This document shows positions 6,443-14,989 of a stretch of 42,201 nucleotides of DNA, in pieces. The position numbers and the translations under genes were made by a program. The stretch is from a virus. The DNA is taken from positions 1 to 42,201 of IMG/VR virus record IMGVR_UViG_3300037882_000362; one strand, given 5' to 3'. The notes beneath the pieces were generated by a model. The model was given only the letters and a program-made list of their open reading frames with translations. It was not told where the DNA came from and ran no database searches. The first letter of the stretch is position 1. Each line of letters begins with the position of its first letter.

Positions 6443-7174
6443 ATGAGAATTGCATTTAGCGGTGCCGCCAATACGGGGAAGACTACATTAATTAACGCTT
6501 TCAAACAAAGATGGCCGATGTTCACATCGCCAACGAAAACCTATAGAGATGTCATCAAGGAAAATAATCTGAGCCACTCATCCAATACAGATGAGGGAAC
6601 GCAGCTTGCGATATTAGACTGGATGATGGCTGAACAAGGTAATTATCCCAAGGGTTCCAAAGTGGTATATGACCGCTGCCCTTGGGATAATCTCGCATAT
6701 ACCCTTCAAGGAAATGCAAATGGTAAGATTTCAGACGAAGTTACTGCCGCATCGATCTCTTTTGTGAAAGAATCCATGAAAGAACTGGATATTATCTTCT
6801 GGTTGAAGTATAATCCAGAGATTAAGATCGTTGATGATGGTCTTCGTGACGCAAAATTGGACTTTATCAAGGAAACTGACCAAGTATTCCAAGGATTATT
6901 CGATCAATATATGGATAATCTCGAATTGGATGTCTTTTATCCGAAGGAAGATTGTCCTGCAATAGTCGCAATTGATGAGTTTTTCTCCACAATTGATGAT
7001 CGTTTGATGTTTATCAGTGAGTTTATTGACTATAAGGGAGATCTTATCGAAGATGAAAACTCAATTCTGGACCCATCTAATGTTGAACTTCTGGAATCCA
7101 TTCTCGGATCTCAGAAGAAAGAGCAAGGAGAAGAGTTGAGATTAAAGGATATAATGAAAGGATTCAAACAATGA
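6443..7174 (+). CDS. P-loop nucleotide kinase-like protein (AAA_28/thymidylate kinase-like)
   Basis: 243 aa. Walker A GAANTGKTT is at the extreme N-terminus, followed by VVYDRCPWDNLAY, the DR-containing LID/substrate element of nucleoside or nucleotide kinases and NadR-like AAA_28 proteins, and by IIFWLKYNPE as the third strand. The C-terminal 60 residues are acidic and helical. It may phosphorylate a nucleotide or other small molecule; the substrate is unknown. ATG 6443 is preferred to the TTG two codons upstream because the P-loop strand MRIAFSG then starts normally. It is the first gene of the forward glycan island and overlaps the next gene by ATGA. Confidence 0.7.
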   Translation: MRIAFSGAANTGKTTLINAFKQRWPMFTSPTKTYRDVIKENNLSHSSNTDEGTQLAILDWMMAEQGNYPKGSKVVYDRCPWDNLAYTLQGNANGKISDEVTAASISFVKESMKELDIIFWLKYNPEIKIVDDGLRDAKLDFIKETDQVFQGLFDQYMDNLELDVFYPKEDCPAIVAIDEFFSTIDDRLMFISEFIDYKGDLIEDENSILDPSNVELLESILGSQKKEQGEELRLKDIMKGFKQ

Positions 7175-8019
7175 TTAATGGAGAAAAAATTGGGGTTGGG
7201 ATCATTACCTACAATAGACCCAAGTTACTTAAGAAGTGTGTGGAAAGTATTCCAACACTTGTGGATACTATTGTGGTAGTCAATGATGGCAAATCTATGG
7301 ATCAACTTCAGTTTACTGAACAAATTGGAAGGTATGATTCTCATGAATGGATAGAGACTGATGGATCTATTGGAGTTGGAAAATCCAAAAATATTGCTTT
7401 CAATTTTCTTATAAATGGATATGAGAGTAATAAATGTGACCATATCTTCATTATTGAAGACGACATATTCATCAAAGATCCAATGGTTTTTGAAAAGTAT
7501 ATCAAAGCTTCGAAAGCATCAGGGATTCAACATTTCAATTTCTCACAGCATGGAATGATGAACAAGACGTTCGATCAATTCAGAACTCCCAACCCAAGAA
7601 CAACAGTAAACTATGGTGAAGAAAGCATTTCTTTATATCCTCATTGTGTTGGAGCATTTTCTTATTATTCTCGTAAGTGTTTGGAAACGGTGGGACTTAT
7701 TGATGAACGCTATTACAACGCTTGTGAACACGTTGATCACACGTATGAAATGATTGAAGCTGGAATGCATCCTCCTTTCTGGTGGTTTGCAGACATTGCT
7801 AACTCATGGGAATATCTTGGTGATGAAGAATGGTCTATTGCGAAATCTACAATCTCTTCAAATCCAAAACATCAACAGATGATGCAAGATGCAGATAAGA
7901 TCTTTGTTGAAAAACACGGACATCTTCCGGGTCAAACTCTCGACAATTCATTCGAATATGTTGGACAAAAATTAAAGCAAATCAAGACCAAATATGGACC
8001 TAACGCTTCTAACCTGTAA
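7171..8019 (+). CDS. GT2-type glycosyltransferase
   Basis: 282 aa, GT-A fold. The nucleotide-sugar strand is VGIITYNRPKLLKKCVESI (residues 8-26), then VDTIVVVNDGKS, and a metal-binding acidic motif IIEDDIFI near residue 95. The middle (EESISLYPHCVGAFSYYSRKCLETVGLIDERYYNACEHVDH) is the acceptor side with a conserved Gly and acidic catalytic region as in GT2 enzymes. No membrane anchor is seen, so it is cytosolic. It overlaps the upstream kinase gene (ATGA) and the next glycosyltransferase by 26 bases, a real overlap in a different frame. The donor and acceptor sugars cannot be told. Confidence 0.75.
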   Translation: MINGEKIGVGIITYNRPKLLKKCVESIPTLVDTIVVVNDGKSMDQLQFTEQIGRYDSHEWIETDGSIGVGKSKNIAFNFLINGYESNKCDHIFIIEDDIFIKDPMVFEKYIKASKASGIQHFNFSQHGMMNKTFDQFRTPNPRTTVNYGEESISLYPHCVGAFSYYSRKCLETVGLIDERYYNACEHVDHTYEMIEAGMHPPFWWFADIANSWEYLGDEEWSIAKSTISSNPKHQQMMQDADKIFVEKHGHLPGQTLDNSFEYVGQKLKQIKTKYGPNASNL

Positions 8020-8680
8020 CTACAACACTCCACATCTGATTCAGAATCTTCTAAAATCCACCGATATATTTTCGATGGATTTTGAGAGTTTTATCATAGA
8101 TACTGGAGATGAGCAGACTTATGCTTTGGCAGATATACATCTTCCAAATTCATCACATGGACAAGGAGTTAATTTTGGATTCATGTCTATCGAAACTGAT
8201 TATGTTCTTCTGGTAGATTCTGATGTTCTTTTCCGAAAAGACATCGCACCTATTTTCGAGAAATTCAAAAAAAGCGGTGCTGCTTTATTAGGAAACGTAT
8301 CAGGTGATCGCGGAGGAAAAAGACTTCATCCGAGAGTAGATCCATGGTTCTGTTTGATCAATCTCAAATTACTGAGAGAACATGGAATCGTATTCTTTGA
8401 TCCATCCAGAACTAAAGATAGTCGCGGAACGTCCATTGTATATGATGTTGGCTCTACCATGTTTGAGGATGTAATGAAGGCTGATCTATCAGTAGTCAAC
8501 TTCAATGGCGAAGATACATACTTCAAACACTACGAAGGAATGTCGTGGAGAGCTGGAAAATACGATCCAAATAAAGGAGATACCGATATTGATTTTGGAG
8601 GAACCCACAACAATAAAGCTTTATATGATTATGGTAAAATGATCGAAAATCAATATATGATTGATACTTTAAATTTATGA
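7994..8680 (+). CDS. GT2-like glycosyltransferase
   Basis: 228 aa. It begins directly with the first strand (LTLLTCNYNTPHLIQNLLKS) and reaches a DxD motif in VLLVDSDVLF near residue 75, where the metal and sugar nucleotide bind. The C-terminal part has a HYEGMSWRAGKY segment and ends soon after, so it is short for a GT2 enzyme (a single catalytic domain). The start lies inside the previous gene (26-base overlap) and its stop overlaps the next gene by ATGA, so it is part of one translational chain. The sugar specificity is unknown. Confidence 0.7.
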   Translation: MDLTLLTCNYNTPHLIQNLLKSTDIFSMDFESFIIDTGDEQTYALADIHLPNSSHGQGVNFGFMSIETDYVLLVDSDVLFRKDIAPIFEKFKKSGAALLGNVSGDRGGKRLHPRVDPWFCLINLKLLREHGIVFFDPSRTKDSRGTSIVYDVGSTMFEDVMKADLSVVNFNGEDTYFKHYEGMSWRAGKYDPNKGDTDIDFGGTHNNKALYDYGKMIENQYMIDTLNL

Positions 8681-9432
8681 GAACTTCTTGCATATTACAC
8701 TATAGATATGATTGTCCCGACAGACTATTTAACATACAAACAATCCTAAGATATATCGATGGATTGTTTGATGAAGTCATTATTATTAATGACGATAAAC
8801 AGATCGATCCAACGATGAAGAGTATCAAGATGAACCAACCCAACGCGAAACTATTGTTTTGTGAGAATGACGGCGAGTTTAGAAAGTCCTACTGTTTCAA
8901 TATGGCTGCTGAAATTGCAACTGGAGACATTCTATGCTTCTATGATGTTGATGTATTAGTTCCTTGGGATCAACTCAAGGATGCATTTAATATTATATCC
9001 AATGGTTGTGCTGATCATGTATATCCTTTCAATGGTATTTTCATCGACGTTAAAAAGAGATTTTTTGATTACTTCATGAGTGAGGAAGGAATCAACATGG
9101 AGGTTCTTCGTAATGAAGTCACCTCAACCAAACTTGGATTCTTTAATGGGAACATAAACGTGATCTCTGATAATTCTCCCGGTGGGTGTAATGTAATATC
9201 TCGCAAAGCTTTTGATAGAATTGGTGGATATGACGACTCGTTTATTGGATGGGGATTTGAAGATACAGATTTTCTAGAGAGATCTAAAAAGAAGAACGCA
9301 GTTACCTATTTAGGTTTCAAAGAAAAGTATCTATTCCACTTGGAACACAGTAGCCATTGTGATCAAGACAGATCAAAGCAACCTCACTATAGAGACAACC
9401 ACAACCGATTTATTCAAAATGCTCAAGGTTAA
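8677..9432 (+). CDS. Glycosyltransferase with GT7-type (galactosyltransferase C-terminal) domain
   Basis: 251 aa. The N-terminal GT-A half has FDEVIIINDDKQ and a metal site ILCFYDVDVLVPW (about residues 85-98). The C-terminal half is diagnostic: GGCNVISRKAFDRIGGYDDSFIGWGFEDTDFLERS, the WGxEDxD motif of beta-1,4-galactosyl/GalNAc transferase and chondroitin-synthase-like enzymes (Glyco_transf_7C). A retaining or inverting choice cannot be read, but galactose or N-acetylgalactosamine transfer is the family norm. The protein is soluble. The following GT10-like gene begins 14 bases before its stop. Confidence 0.8.
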   Translation: MRTSCILHYRYDCPDRLFNIQTILRYIDGLFDEVIIINDDKQIDPTMKSIKMNQPNAKLLFCENDGEFRKSYCFNMAAEIATGDILCFYDVDVLVPWDQLKDAFNIISNGCADHVYPFNGIFIDVKKRFFDYFMSEEGINMEVLRNEVTSTKLGFFNGNINVISDNSPGGCNVISRKAFDRIGGYDDSFIGWGFEDTDFLERSKKKNAVTYLGFKEKYLFHLEHSSHCDQDRSKQPHYRDNHNRFIQNAQG

Positions 9433-10249
9433 TTTATTCGATTCAGCGTTCTCACACACCAAAGAAATGATTGGTGTGATTACGTCCACTTACATCTATC
9501 CACCAAAGGATATTGGATGGGTGGAAAAGAGAATGGTATATTCTGGAATCACGGTCTTCACTGACAGTTTTCTAGTCGATCCTATCGTGGACAAAGTTAA
9601 GTCAACTCTGAAAGTGGCATGGTTAATCGAACCACCAGAGATTCATCCTTGGACATACGAGAAGATTGTAGAGATTGAGGATAAGTTTGATTACATCCTA
9701 ACTTTCCATCCAGAACTTCTGAAACGTGGTCCGAAGTATATCAAATACATTATGGGTCAAAGTAGAGTTCCAGATGATATCACTAATTTCTACGAGAAAT
9801 CCAAACATATTTCCATGATATCATCTGGAAAGGCAATCAGTTCTGGTCATAGATACAGAGGTGAAATAGCAAATGCTTTGGCATCTAAACACAATATCGA
9901 TTTGTGGGGATATGCATTCAAACCATTCCAAGAAAAGACCGAACCTCTTATTGATTACGAATTCAACATTGCAATCATGAATTCAAAATTGGATAACTAT
10001 TTTACAGAAATTCTGGTGGATTGTTTCCGACTTGGGACTATACCTATTTTCTGGGGATGTCCTAATATTGGCGAATATTTTGATGTTTCTGGAATGGAGA
10101 CGTTCGATACGATTGAGGATTTGGATAACGTCTTAATCAATCTGAAACCTTACAAAGAGTATATTAGAGGGGCGAAGGAAAATTTTTACCAAGCTAAGAA
10201 ATACCTCAATACTGACGACTATATTGCCAACATCTTGAAAAAACTTTGA
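9419..10249 (+). CDS. GT10-like fucosyltransferase
   Basis: 276 aa from ATG 9419 (an in-frame start at 9359 would lie deep inside the previous gene). The C-terminal half matches alpha-1,3/1,4-fucosyltransferases (GT10): YEFNIAIMNSKLDNYFTEIL (family pattern F-x-x-x-x-E/M-N-S, then D-Y-x-T-E-K/I), followed by DCFRLGTIPIFWGCPNIGEYF, the GDP-fucose-binding end. The N-terminal half is acceptor-binding and diverged (VAWLIEPPEIHPWTYEKI). It is short for the family but both halves are present. It sits between the GT7-type gene and another GT, so it may cap or branch the glycan with fucose or a related deoxy-sugar. Confidence 0.75.
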   Translation: MLKVNLFDSAFSHTKEMIGVITSTYIYPPKDIGWVEKRMVYSGITVFTDSFLVDPIVDKVKSTLKVAWLIEPPEIHPWTYEKIVEIEDKFDYILTFHPELLKRGPKYIKYIMGQSRVPDDITNFYEKSKHISMISSGKAISSGHRYRGEIANALASKHNIDLWGYAFKPFQEKTEPLIDYEFNIAIMNSKLDNYFTEILVDCFRLGTIPIFWGCPNIGEYFDVSGMETFDTIEDLDNVLINLKPYKEYIRGAKENFYQAKKYLNTDDYIANILKKL

Positions 10250-10250
10250 A

Positions 10251-10262
10251 GTGTTGTAATTA
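10251..10262 (+). promoter_or_regulatory. Candidate promoter GTGTTGTAATTA before ATG 10268
   Basis: GTGTYGTAATTA occurs here and at 15942-15953, four to five bases before a start codon in both cases. The last six bases (TAATTA) differ from the late box TAAATA by one base, so this may be a weaker or differently timed variant. It would permit separate expression of the second half of the glycan island. Confidence 0.35.
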
Positions 10263-10267
10263 ACAGT

Positions 10268-11098
10268 ATGCGAGACGTAAGTTTTATTTTAACGGGACGA
10301 GATGACGGCTACACGGGAGACTTCATTACGAGGTTTGCGGTAGCTCTAAAGAAGAATATAGAGATTCTATACAGACACGAATTGGATTGGGAAATCATTG
10401 TCGTGGACTACAATCCCATTGACGGGAAGTTTCTAAAGGATAATGAACAATTGAAAGATCTTTTGGATGACGAGCGTGTAGTTAATATAATAGTCGATCA
10501 ATCTGTTCTTATTGATGATGGTCTTCCGAAGAACGGATTTTACGAATATTTTGGTAAAAATTGCGCTGCCCTTAAAGCATCGGGTGAATTTCTATTCATG
10601 ACTAATGCTGACATTATCATCTCAAATGAGACTGTTCTGTTCCTCAAAGACAAATTAAGGAAGACCGATTACAAGAAAGCATTTTATCGTTGGAGATTCC
10701 GACAAGATATTTTAGCTGGTGGATCAATCGTCGGAGACACTTTAGACCTATATAACCCAAGAGATCAAGATGGGTTGATTTGTGGTGGATATTCAGGCGA
10801 TGCCACCTTATTTCATAAAGATGTATTCATTGATGTAGCAACCGGATATAATGAAACCGATGAGGGTCATAGAACTCCAAGTGGTCAAGCATCTATGGAT
10901 GGAGAAATCCTCTGGAACCTCAGAAACAAGGGAATTGAAACCAGTATTTTGGATATTGTTTACTATCATGTAACTCATCCAAGACAGCCGAAGGATGACA
11001 GTTATAGTAGAGATTGCTACTGCAATCCCGAAGGATGGGGATATTCAAAATATCCAGTTCGATATGTCAATGAAAACACAATAGAAGTTTACGCATGA
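10268..11098 (+). CDS. GT-A fold glycosyltransferase (GT2-like)
   Basis: 276 aa. It has the strand and helix order of GT-A enzymes: DVSFILTGRDDGYTGDF at the N-terminus, WEIIVVDYNP, then FLFMTNADIIISNE with a NAD motif in place of DxD near residue 113. Residues about 165-225 contain LICGGYSGDATLFHKDVF and DGEILWNLRNKG, the acceptor-side loop and catalytic acid area. The C-terminal segment has several Cys and His residues (YYHVTHPRQP; RDCYCNPEGWG) that could hold a metal. It has a small gap (18 bases) upstream with a promoter-like element and overlaps the epimerase gene by ATGA. Confidence 0.7.
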   Translation: MRDVSFILTGRDDGYTGDFITRFAVALKKNIEILYRHELDWEIIVVDYNPIDGKFLKDNEQLKDLLDDERVVNIIVDQSVLIDDGLPKNGFYEYFGKNCAALKASGEFLFMTNADIIISNETVLFLKDKLRKTDYKKAFYRWRFRQDILAGGSIVGDTLDLYNPRDQDGLICGGYSGDATLFHKDVFIDVATGYNETDEGHRTPSGQASMDGEILWNLRNKGIETSILDIVYYHVTHPRQPKDDSYSRDCYCNPEGWGYSKYPVRYVNENTIEVYA

Positions 11099-11925
11099 AG
11101 ATATTAGTATTAGGATCAGAAGGACAAATTGGAAAAGCAACTTGCGATTATTTAAAAGAGCAAGGACACACTGTAATTCCATTCGATATCAAAAGAAACC
11201 CAGATTTGGAGGATTTATCTGATCCTTACATGAATAACGTCAAGCATAGAGCATTCGAAGATTGCGACTTCGTTTATTACTTTGCTTCGGATGTTGGTGG
11301 AGCAAAGTATTTGGAAGAGAATGAGCACACTTACAAGTTTATCTGCAACAACATGCAAATAATGTGTAATACGTTTGCATTGCTTAGAAGTTACAACAAG
11401 CCATTTATTTTCACATCATCTCAAATGTCTGAGTTAGGATACTCATCGTATGGAATCTTGAAGAAATTGGGAGAGACGATGACAAATGATATTGGCGGTC
11501 TGGTTGTGCGTCTTTGGAATGTATATGGCATTGAACATGAGGAAGAGAAATCTCATGTCATTACTGACTTCTGTAAGATGGCGAAGGCTGGAAAGATCAC
11601 AATGAGAACCGATGGAACGGAATCTCGTCAGTTACTATACGCTGAAGATTGCGCCGAATGCTTCTTGACATTGACAGAACAGTATGATACGCTCGACAAA
11701 AGTAAGAACTATCACATCACCAGTTTCGAGTGGTCAACTGTCTTAGACGTTGCTAATCACTTGGCAGACATCAGTGGTTGTGAAGTGGTTCCCGGTGAGA
11801 AGAAAGACGAGACTCAGAAGAACGCGATGAACGATCCTGATCCTTACATTCTAAATTTCTGGAAACCTAAAACAAGCCTTCGAGTAGGCATCGAGAAAAT
11901 TTTTTATGACACACATCAAGATTGA
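11095..11925 (+). CDS. NAD-dependent epimerase/dehydratase (extended SDR)
   Basis: 276 aa. The Rossmann cofactor loop GSEGQIG (residues 7-13) and IPFDIKRN (adenosine-ribose Asp) bind NAD(P). FTSSQMSELGYSSYGILKK contains the catalytic Ser and Y-x-x-x-K of extended short-chain dehydrogenases. LVVRLWNVYGIEHE and RQLLYAEDCAECFLTL match the sugar-binding end of nucleotide-sugar epimerases. It would make or interconvert a nucleotide sugar for the neighbouring transferases. With two fucosyltransferase-like genes nearby a GDP-sugar is possible, but I cannot separate a GDP-fucose synthase from a UDP-sugar epimerase by eye. Overlaps ATGA upstream and the methyltransferase gene by 20 bases downstream. 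Confidence 0.8.
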   Translation: MKILVLGSEGQIGKATCDYLKEQGHTVIPFDIKRNPDLEDLSDPYMNNVKHRAFEDCDFVYYFASDVGGAKYLEENEHTYKFICNNMQIMCNTFALLRSYNKPFIFTSSQMSELGYSSYGILKKLGETMTNDIGGLVVRLWNVYGIEHEEEKSHVITDFCKMAKAGKITMRTDGTESRQLLYAEDCAECFLTLTEQYDTLDKSKNYHITSFEWSTVLDVANHLADISGCEVVPGEKKDETQKNAMNDPDPYILNFWKPKTSLRVGIEKIFYDTHQD

Positions 11926-12505
11926 TAAAAGTAAAGTTAAGGACATGGATCTTTCCGAATTGGAACCATTGTCTATCGTAGATGGACCAGACTTCTCGGA
12001 AGCTGGAGTTGAAGCATATAAGTTCTATGCGTATCTCAGCACTCTATTCAACAACACCAAGTTTGTTGAAGTCGGAACCCGATATGGTAAGTCTGCATTG
12101 GCATTGGCATACAATCCTACCAACAGAGTCATCACATTTGATATCTTGGAGCAAGGTGCAGCGAGAATCCAAAGAGACAATATTTCATTTGTAATTGGAG
12201 ATTTTACACAAGCTCAAGGAGATTGGTCAAAGGTTGATGTAATCATGATTGATGTTGATCCGCATGATGGAATCAAGGAAAGAGAGTTCATGAAGTTCCT
12301 ATACTCTATCGGTTGGGAAGGTCTTCTAATTCTTGATGACATCCTTCCAAATTGGCCTGCGAACATTCAAGGTGCTGATCCAGTTGAAATGAACAACTGG
12401 TGGAATTCCTTGACGGAAGAGAAGTATGACGTATCTGACGTTGGACATTTCAGCGGAACAGGTATTGTCGTAATGGGCAATAAATTCACAGTCGAAGTAT
12501 GCTAA
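11906..12505 (+). CDS. Class I SAM-dependent methyltransferase
   Basis: 199 aa. SAM-binding motif I is KFVEVGTRYGKSALAL (about residues 52-67) followed by the acidic end of strand 2 (VITFDI) and by VDVIMIDVDPHDG, then GLLILDDI, which matches the small class I methyltransferases used in antibiotic and polysaccharide tailoring (Methyltransf_24 type). The WPANIQGADPV segment near the C-terminus is likely substrate-binding. It lies in the glycan island, overlapping both neighbours, so O-methylation of a sugar is the best guess. Methyl donor binding is well supported; the acceptor is not known. Confidence 0.75.
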   Translation: MTHIKIDKSKVKDMDLSELEPLSIVDGPDFSEAGVEAYKFYAYLSTLFNNTKFVEVGTRYGKSALALAYNPTNRVITFDILEQGAARIQRDNISFVIGDFTQAQGDWSKVDVIMIDVDPHDGIKEREFMKFLYSIGWEGLLILDDILPNWPANIQGADPVEMNNWWNSLTEEKYDVSDVGHFSGTGIVVMGNKFTVEVC

Positions 12506-13104
12506 TAAGTTTTGACATTCTTAAAGACCACGGGATAACTCCAAGAGGGGTTATCCATGTTGGTATGCACAAGGCAGAGGAATACCCAATCTATAAGAGT
12601 AATGGAGTTGAAAATATTATTTTTGTGGAGGCTAATAGAGATCTCGCTCACGCATGGCAAAATGATGATCCTAATTGCTACGTGGTTCATGCTGCTGTGT
12701 CAGATAGAGTTGAGGAAGTTGAGTTTCATATCACCAATAATGGTGAAAGTTCTTCGATCCTAGAATTGGGAGATCACGCCAAGATATATCCACAGATTGT
12801 AAATGTTGAGACTGTTAAAATGAAAACAACAACCTTGGACAAGATCTTGCAAAGAATTGGGATATACCTATTCAACTTCAATGTATTGAACTTAGACATC
12901 CAAGGAGCAGAACTTAAAGCTATGCAAGGTCTATCAGCGTGGGAATCAATTGATGCAGTGTTTACTGAAGTAAACTATCGTGAGATGTATAAAGGCTGCG
13001 CTTTGGAACCAGAAGTATCTGCCTTCTTAGAAGGCTTAGGATTTCGAAAAGTTGAAGAAGTTGACACTGGTTGTGGTTGGGGAGATGCATTATATATCAA
13101 ATGA
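12499..13104 (+). CDS. FkbM-family methyltransferase
   Basis: 201 aa. It follows the FkbM pattern: RGVIHVGMHKAEEYPIY (SAM site I), IIFVEANRDL (acidic end of strand 2), YVVHAAVSDRVEEVEF, SSSILE, TTTLDKIL and FNVLNLDIQGAELKAMQGL, the D-x-Q-G-x-E motif typical of FkbM enzymes. These O-methylate sugars or lipids, often fucose or rhamnose at a glycan end. It overlaps the upstream methyltransferase by seven bases and the fucosyltransferase gene by ATGA, which suggests that a fucosyl residue is then methylated. That sugar assignment is inference. Confidence 0.85.
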   Translation: MLISFDILKDHGITPRGVIHVGMHKAEEYPIYKSNGVENIIFVEANRDLAHAWQNDDPNCYVVHAAVSDRVEEVEFHITNNGESSSILELGDHAKIYPQIVNVETVKMKTTTLDKILQRIGIYLFNFNVLNLDIQGAELKAMQGLSAWESIDAVFTEVNYREMYKGCALEPEVSAFLEGLGFRKVEEVDTGCGWGDALYIK

Positions 13105-13835
13105 GTAATTGTTACGCAAATGTTTGTGGAGGTGTTGGTAATCAACTATTTCAAGTAGCTGCTGCATACACTTATGCCAAGAGATATGGGAAGGATTTCT
13201 TTATTGATTACTCTAAATGGCACGCTTCCCAAGGAACAAACCCTCTACAGTATGAGAATACTATCTTCAAGAATTTCCAATATGGAGTTGGTAAGGAATT
13301 CAATCCAGAATTATTGGAGGAAGGATTTGGTTACAGTCCATTACGTGAGATAGAAGGTGATGTATCTCTAACTGGATACTTTCAATCGTGGAAGTATTTT
13401 GAAGATGACTTCAAAGATTTGATAGTCTTGCCTCAAGTCAGAACAGACTTCATCGAAGAAAAGAATGTGGCATTCCATATTCGCCGTGGAGACTATCTAA
13501 AGTTCCCAGACATTTTTGATATTGGTCAGGAGTATTTCCGAAGACAATTTTTCAACTTTAGTGAATACCAGATCAATGTATTTACAGATTCCCCTGAGAT
13601 TGTTCTCGCAGAATTTGATGGTTACGATTTCAATCTCATTCAAACGTCATCTGAAATTAACGACTTGACATTGATCTCACAGCATGATAACGTCGTCTGT
13701 AGCAACTCGTCCTTTTCATGGTGGGCTTCTTACTTGGGAAAACCAAAGACGAAGATCATAGTTCCTGATAAATGGTTGAAAGGTTCGAATTGCGCTGATG
13801 TTTATAGATCAGATATGACGATTGAACCAACCTAA
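13101..13835 (+). CDS. GT11 alpha-1,2-fucosyltransferase-like protein
   Basis: 244 aa from ATG 13101, which overlaps the FkbM stop (ATGA); the frame opens earlier but only the shorter start gives the usual N-terminus. GGVGNQLFQVAAAY (residues 7-20) and NVAFHIRRGDYLKF (near residue 122) form the GDP-fucose site of GT11, with the family HxRRGDY motif intact. SNSSFSWWASYLG (near 205) is the third conserved motif. The protein is shorter than bacterial FutC-type enzymes (about 290 aa) but has all three motifs. It is the second fucosyltransferase-like gene in the island and differs in fold from the GT10 protein. The next gene overlaps by one base (TAATG). Confidence 0.88.
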   Translation: MSNCYANVCGGVGNQLFQVAAAYTYAKRYGKDFFIDYSKWHASQGTNPLQYENTIFKNFQYGVGKEFNPELLEEGFGYSPLREIEGDVSLTGYFQSWKYFEDDFKDLIVLPQVRTDFIEEKNVAFHIRRGDYLKFPDIFDIGQEYFRRQFFNFSEYQINVFTDSPEIVLAEFDGYDFNLIQTSSEINDLTLISQHDNVVCSNSSFSWWASYLGKPKTKIIVPDKWLKGSNCADVYRSDMTIEPT

Positions 13836-14617
13836 TGAAAGCCTTAGCTGTATGCTCAACCTATGGACGACTACCCTATTTGGGTAGGATGCTGTCCGCA
13901 TTCTCAAATCAGACATATGACGACAAGCATCTAGTCATAGTCAATGATGATAAGAATGTGGAGTTGTGTTGTGACCGCAAAGATGTCACAGTTATAAACT
14001 GTAGGACAAGACTTCCAATCCCATACAAAAGAAACATTGGAATAATGGTTGGGGATCATGATATGATCTTTCCTATGGACGACGACGATGTATTTCTCCC
14101 AAATAGAATGGCAAACCATATCTATAAAATGGGGAAAGATATTGAAGCTTACTGGAACAGAAACAGCTATATCATATATGGTGATGTGTTTAGAGAAAAC
14201 TTTCCCGGTCCACACAACGCAATAACATTTACCAAAAAAGCTTGGTTTAAAGCTCAAGGATATTCGGATCTTCAGGATTTTGAAGATTACGATTTCTTTA
14301 CCAGACTTGAGAAAGTGGTTAAAGTGGTTGAGTCAGATGATGAGAGTGATTTTATCTATCAATTTGGTGGAGTAAACTATCACGCTTCGATAATGAAAAA
14401 AGATTTACCTTCAATTGAAGAGATGGCTTATCGTCAATTGGAGACGATGAAAGTGGTAGGACAGAAATTCTGGATACATCCAGATTTCGAACAGTTTAAC
14501 AATTTTCATCTATTGGCGACAATGTTTAAAAAGAATAAAGAACATCTGATTGTGAAACACATTTCAGACGGAAAAATAGATATATCTGACACCTTGGCCA
14601 AATACAAGAGCCAATAA
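13835..14617 (+). CDS. GT2-type glycosyltransferase
   Basis: 260 aa, GT-A fold. ALAVCSTYGRLPYLGRMLSAFSNQTYDDKHLVIVNDDKN is a textbook GT2 N-terminus, YKRNIGI positions the nucleotide, and MIFPMDDDDVFLPNRM (near residues 80-95) carries the metal-binding aspartates. AQGYSDLQDFEDYDFFTRL is the acceptor-side motif with the likely catalytic acid. It has no membrane helix. This is the last gene of the island, starting one base inside the GT11 stop. A 15-base gap follows, then a change to replication genes, so the island ends here. Confidence 0.8.
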   Translation: MKALAVCSTYGRLPYLGRMLSAFSNQTYDDKHLVIVNDDKNVELCCDRKDVTVINCRTRLPIPYKRNIGIMVGDHDMIFPMDDDDVFLPNRMANHIYKMGKDIEAYWNRNSYIIYGDVFRENFPGPHNAITFTKKAWFKAQGYSDLQDFEDYDFFTRLEKVVKVVESDDESDFIYQFGGVNYHASIMKKDLPSIEEMAYRQLETMKVVGQKFWIHPDFEQFNNFHLLATMFKKNKEHLIVKHISDGKIDISDTLAKYKSQ

Positions 14618-14632
14618 AAACAAACACTTATT

Positions 14633-14989
14633 ATGAGTTTTAAAGCAGTTAATTATTTGTTATTTGAGAAACAGGTTCAAGAACTTGATGCCGAATTACT
14701 GGCAGAGTTCTCTCCGTTTTTGGTCACGAAGTCATTTTCATTTTTGAATGATGGTGTATTCTGTGACTATATAAACGACTCTCTGAATCGATATGGTAAC
14801 ATCTTGAAGAGTAAAGAAGAACAATTTAAGCTCTTCGACAATCTCACAATGAGACAGAAGAAGAAACGTATCAACTATATTAAAAAGCCAAAGGCTACCA
14901 AAGAAAAAGAACCAGTTCCAATCCCAGAATTTTATTCGAAGAGAGAAATTGACTTGTTTGAAACCCTTACTAAATATCCGCATGAGTGA
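14633..14989 (+). CDS. Putative clamp loader small subunit (gp62/Phage_clamp_A-like)
   Basis: 118 aa. The central segment EFSPFLVTKSFSFLNDGVFCDYINDSLNRYG followed by a chain ending QKKKRINYIKK follows the pattern of T4-like clamp loader small subunits (Y-x-PF-hydrophobic-x-N/T-x-x-L/F-S-x-F-x-D, ..., N-x-x-N, ..., KKR-x-x-x-x-K). The small subunit joins gp44-type ATPases to load the sliding clamp. It is shorter than T4 gp62 (187 aa), as in many marine relatives. No gp44, clamp or polymerase gene is in the window, so the context is weak. It overlaps the GroES-like gene by eight bases. Confidence 0.5.
   Translation: MSFKAVNYLLFEKQVQELDAELLAEFSPFLVTKSFSFLNDGVFCDYINDSLNRYGNILKSKEEQFKLFDNLTMRQKKKRINYIKKPKATKEKEPVPIPEFYSKREIDLFETLTKYPHE
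14971..14976 (+). promoter_or_regulatory. Late promoter box TAAATA inside the gp62-like gene, five bases before ATG 14982
   Basis: TAAATA, TCCGC, then ATG. The box lies within coding sequence of the upstream gene, so the five-base spacing is not explained by an intergenic gap. Confidence 0.55.
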
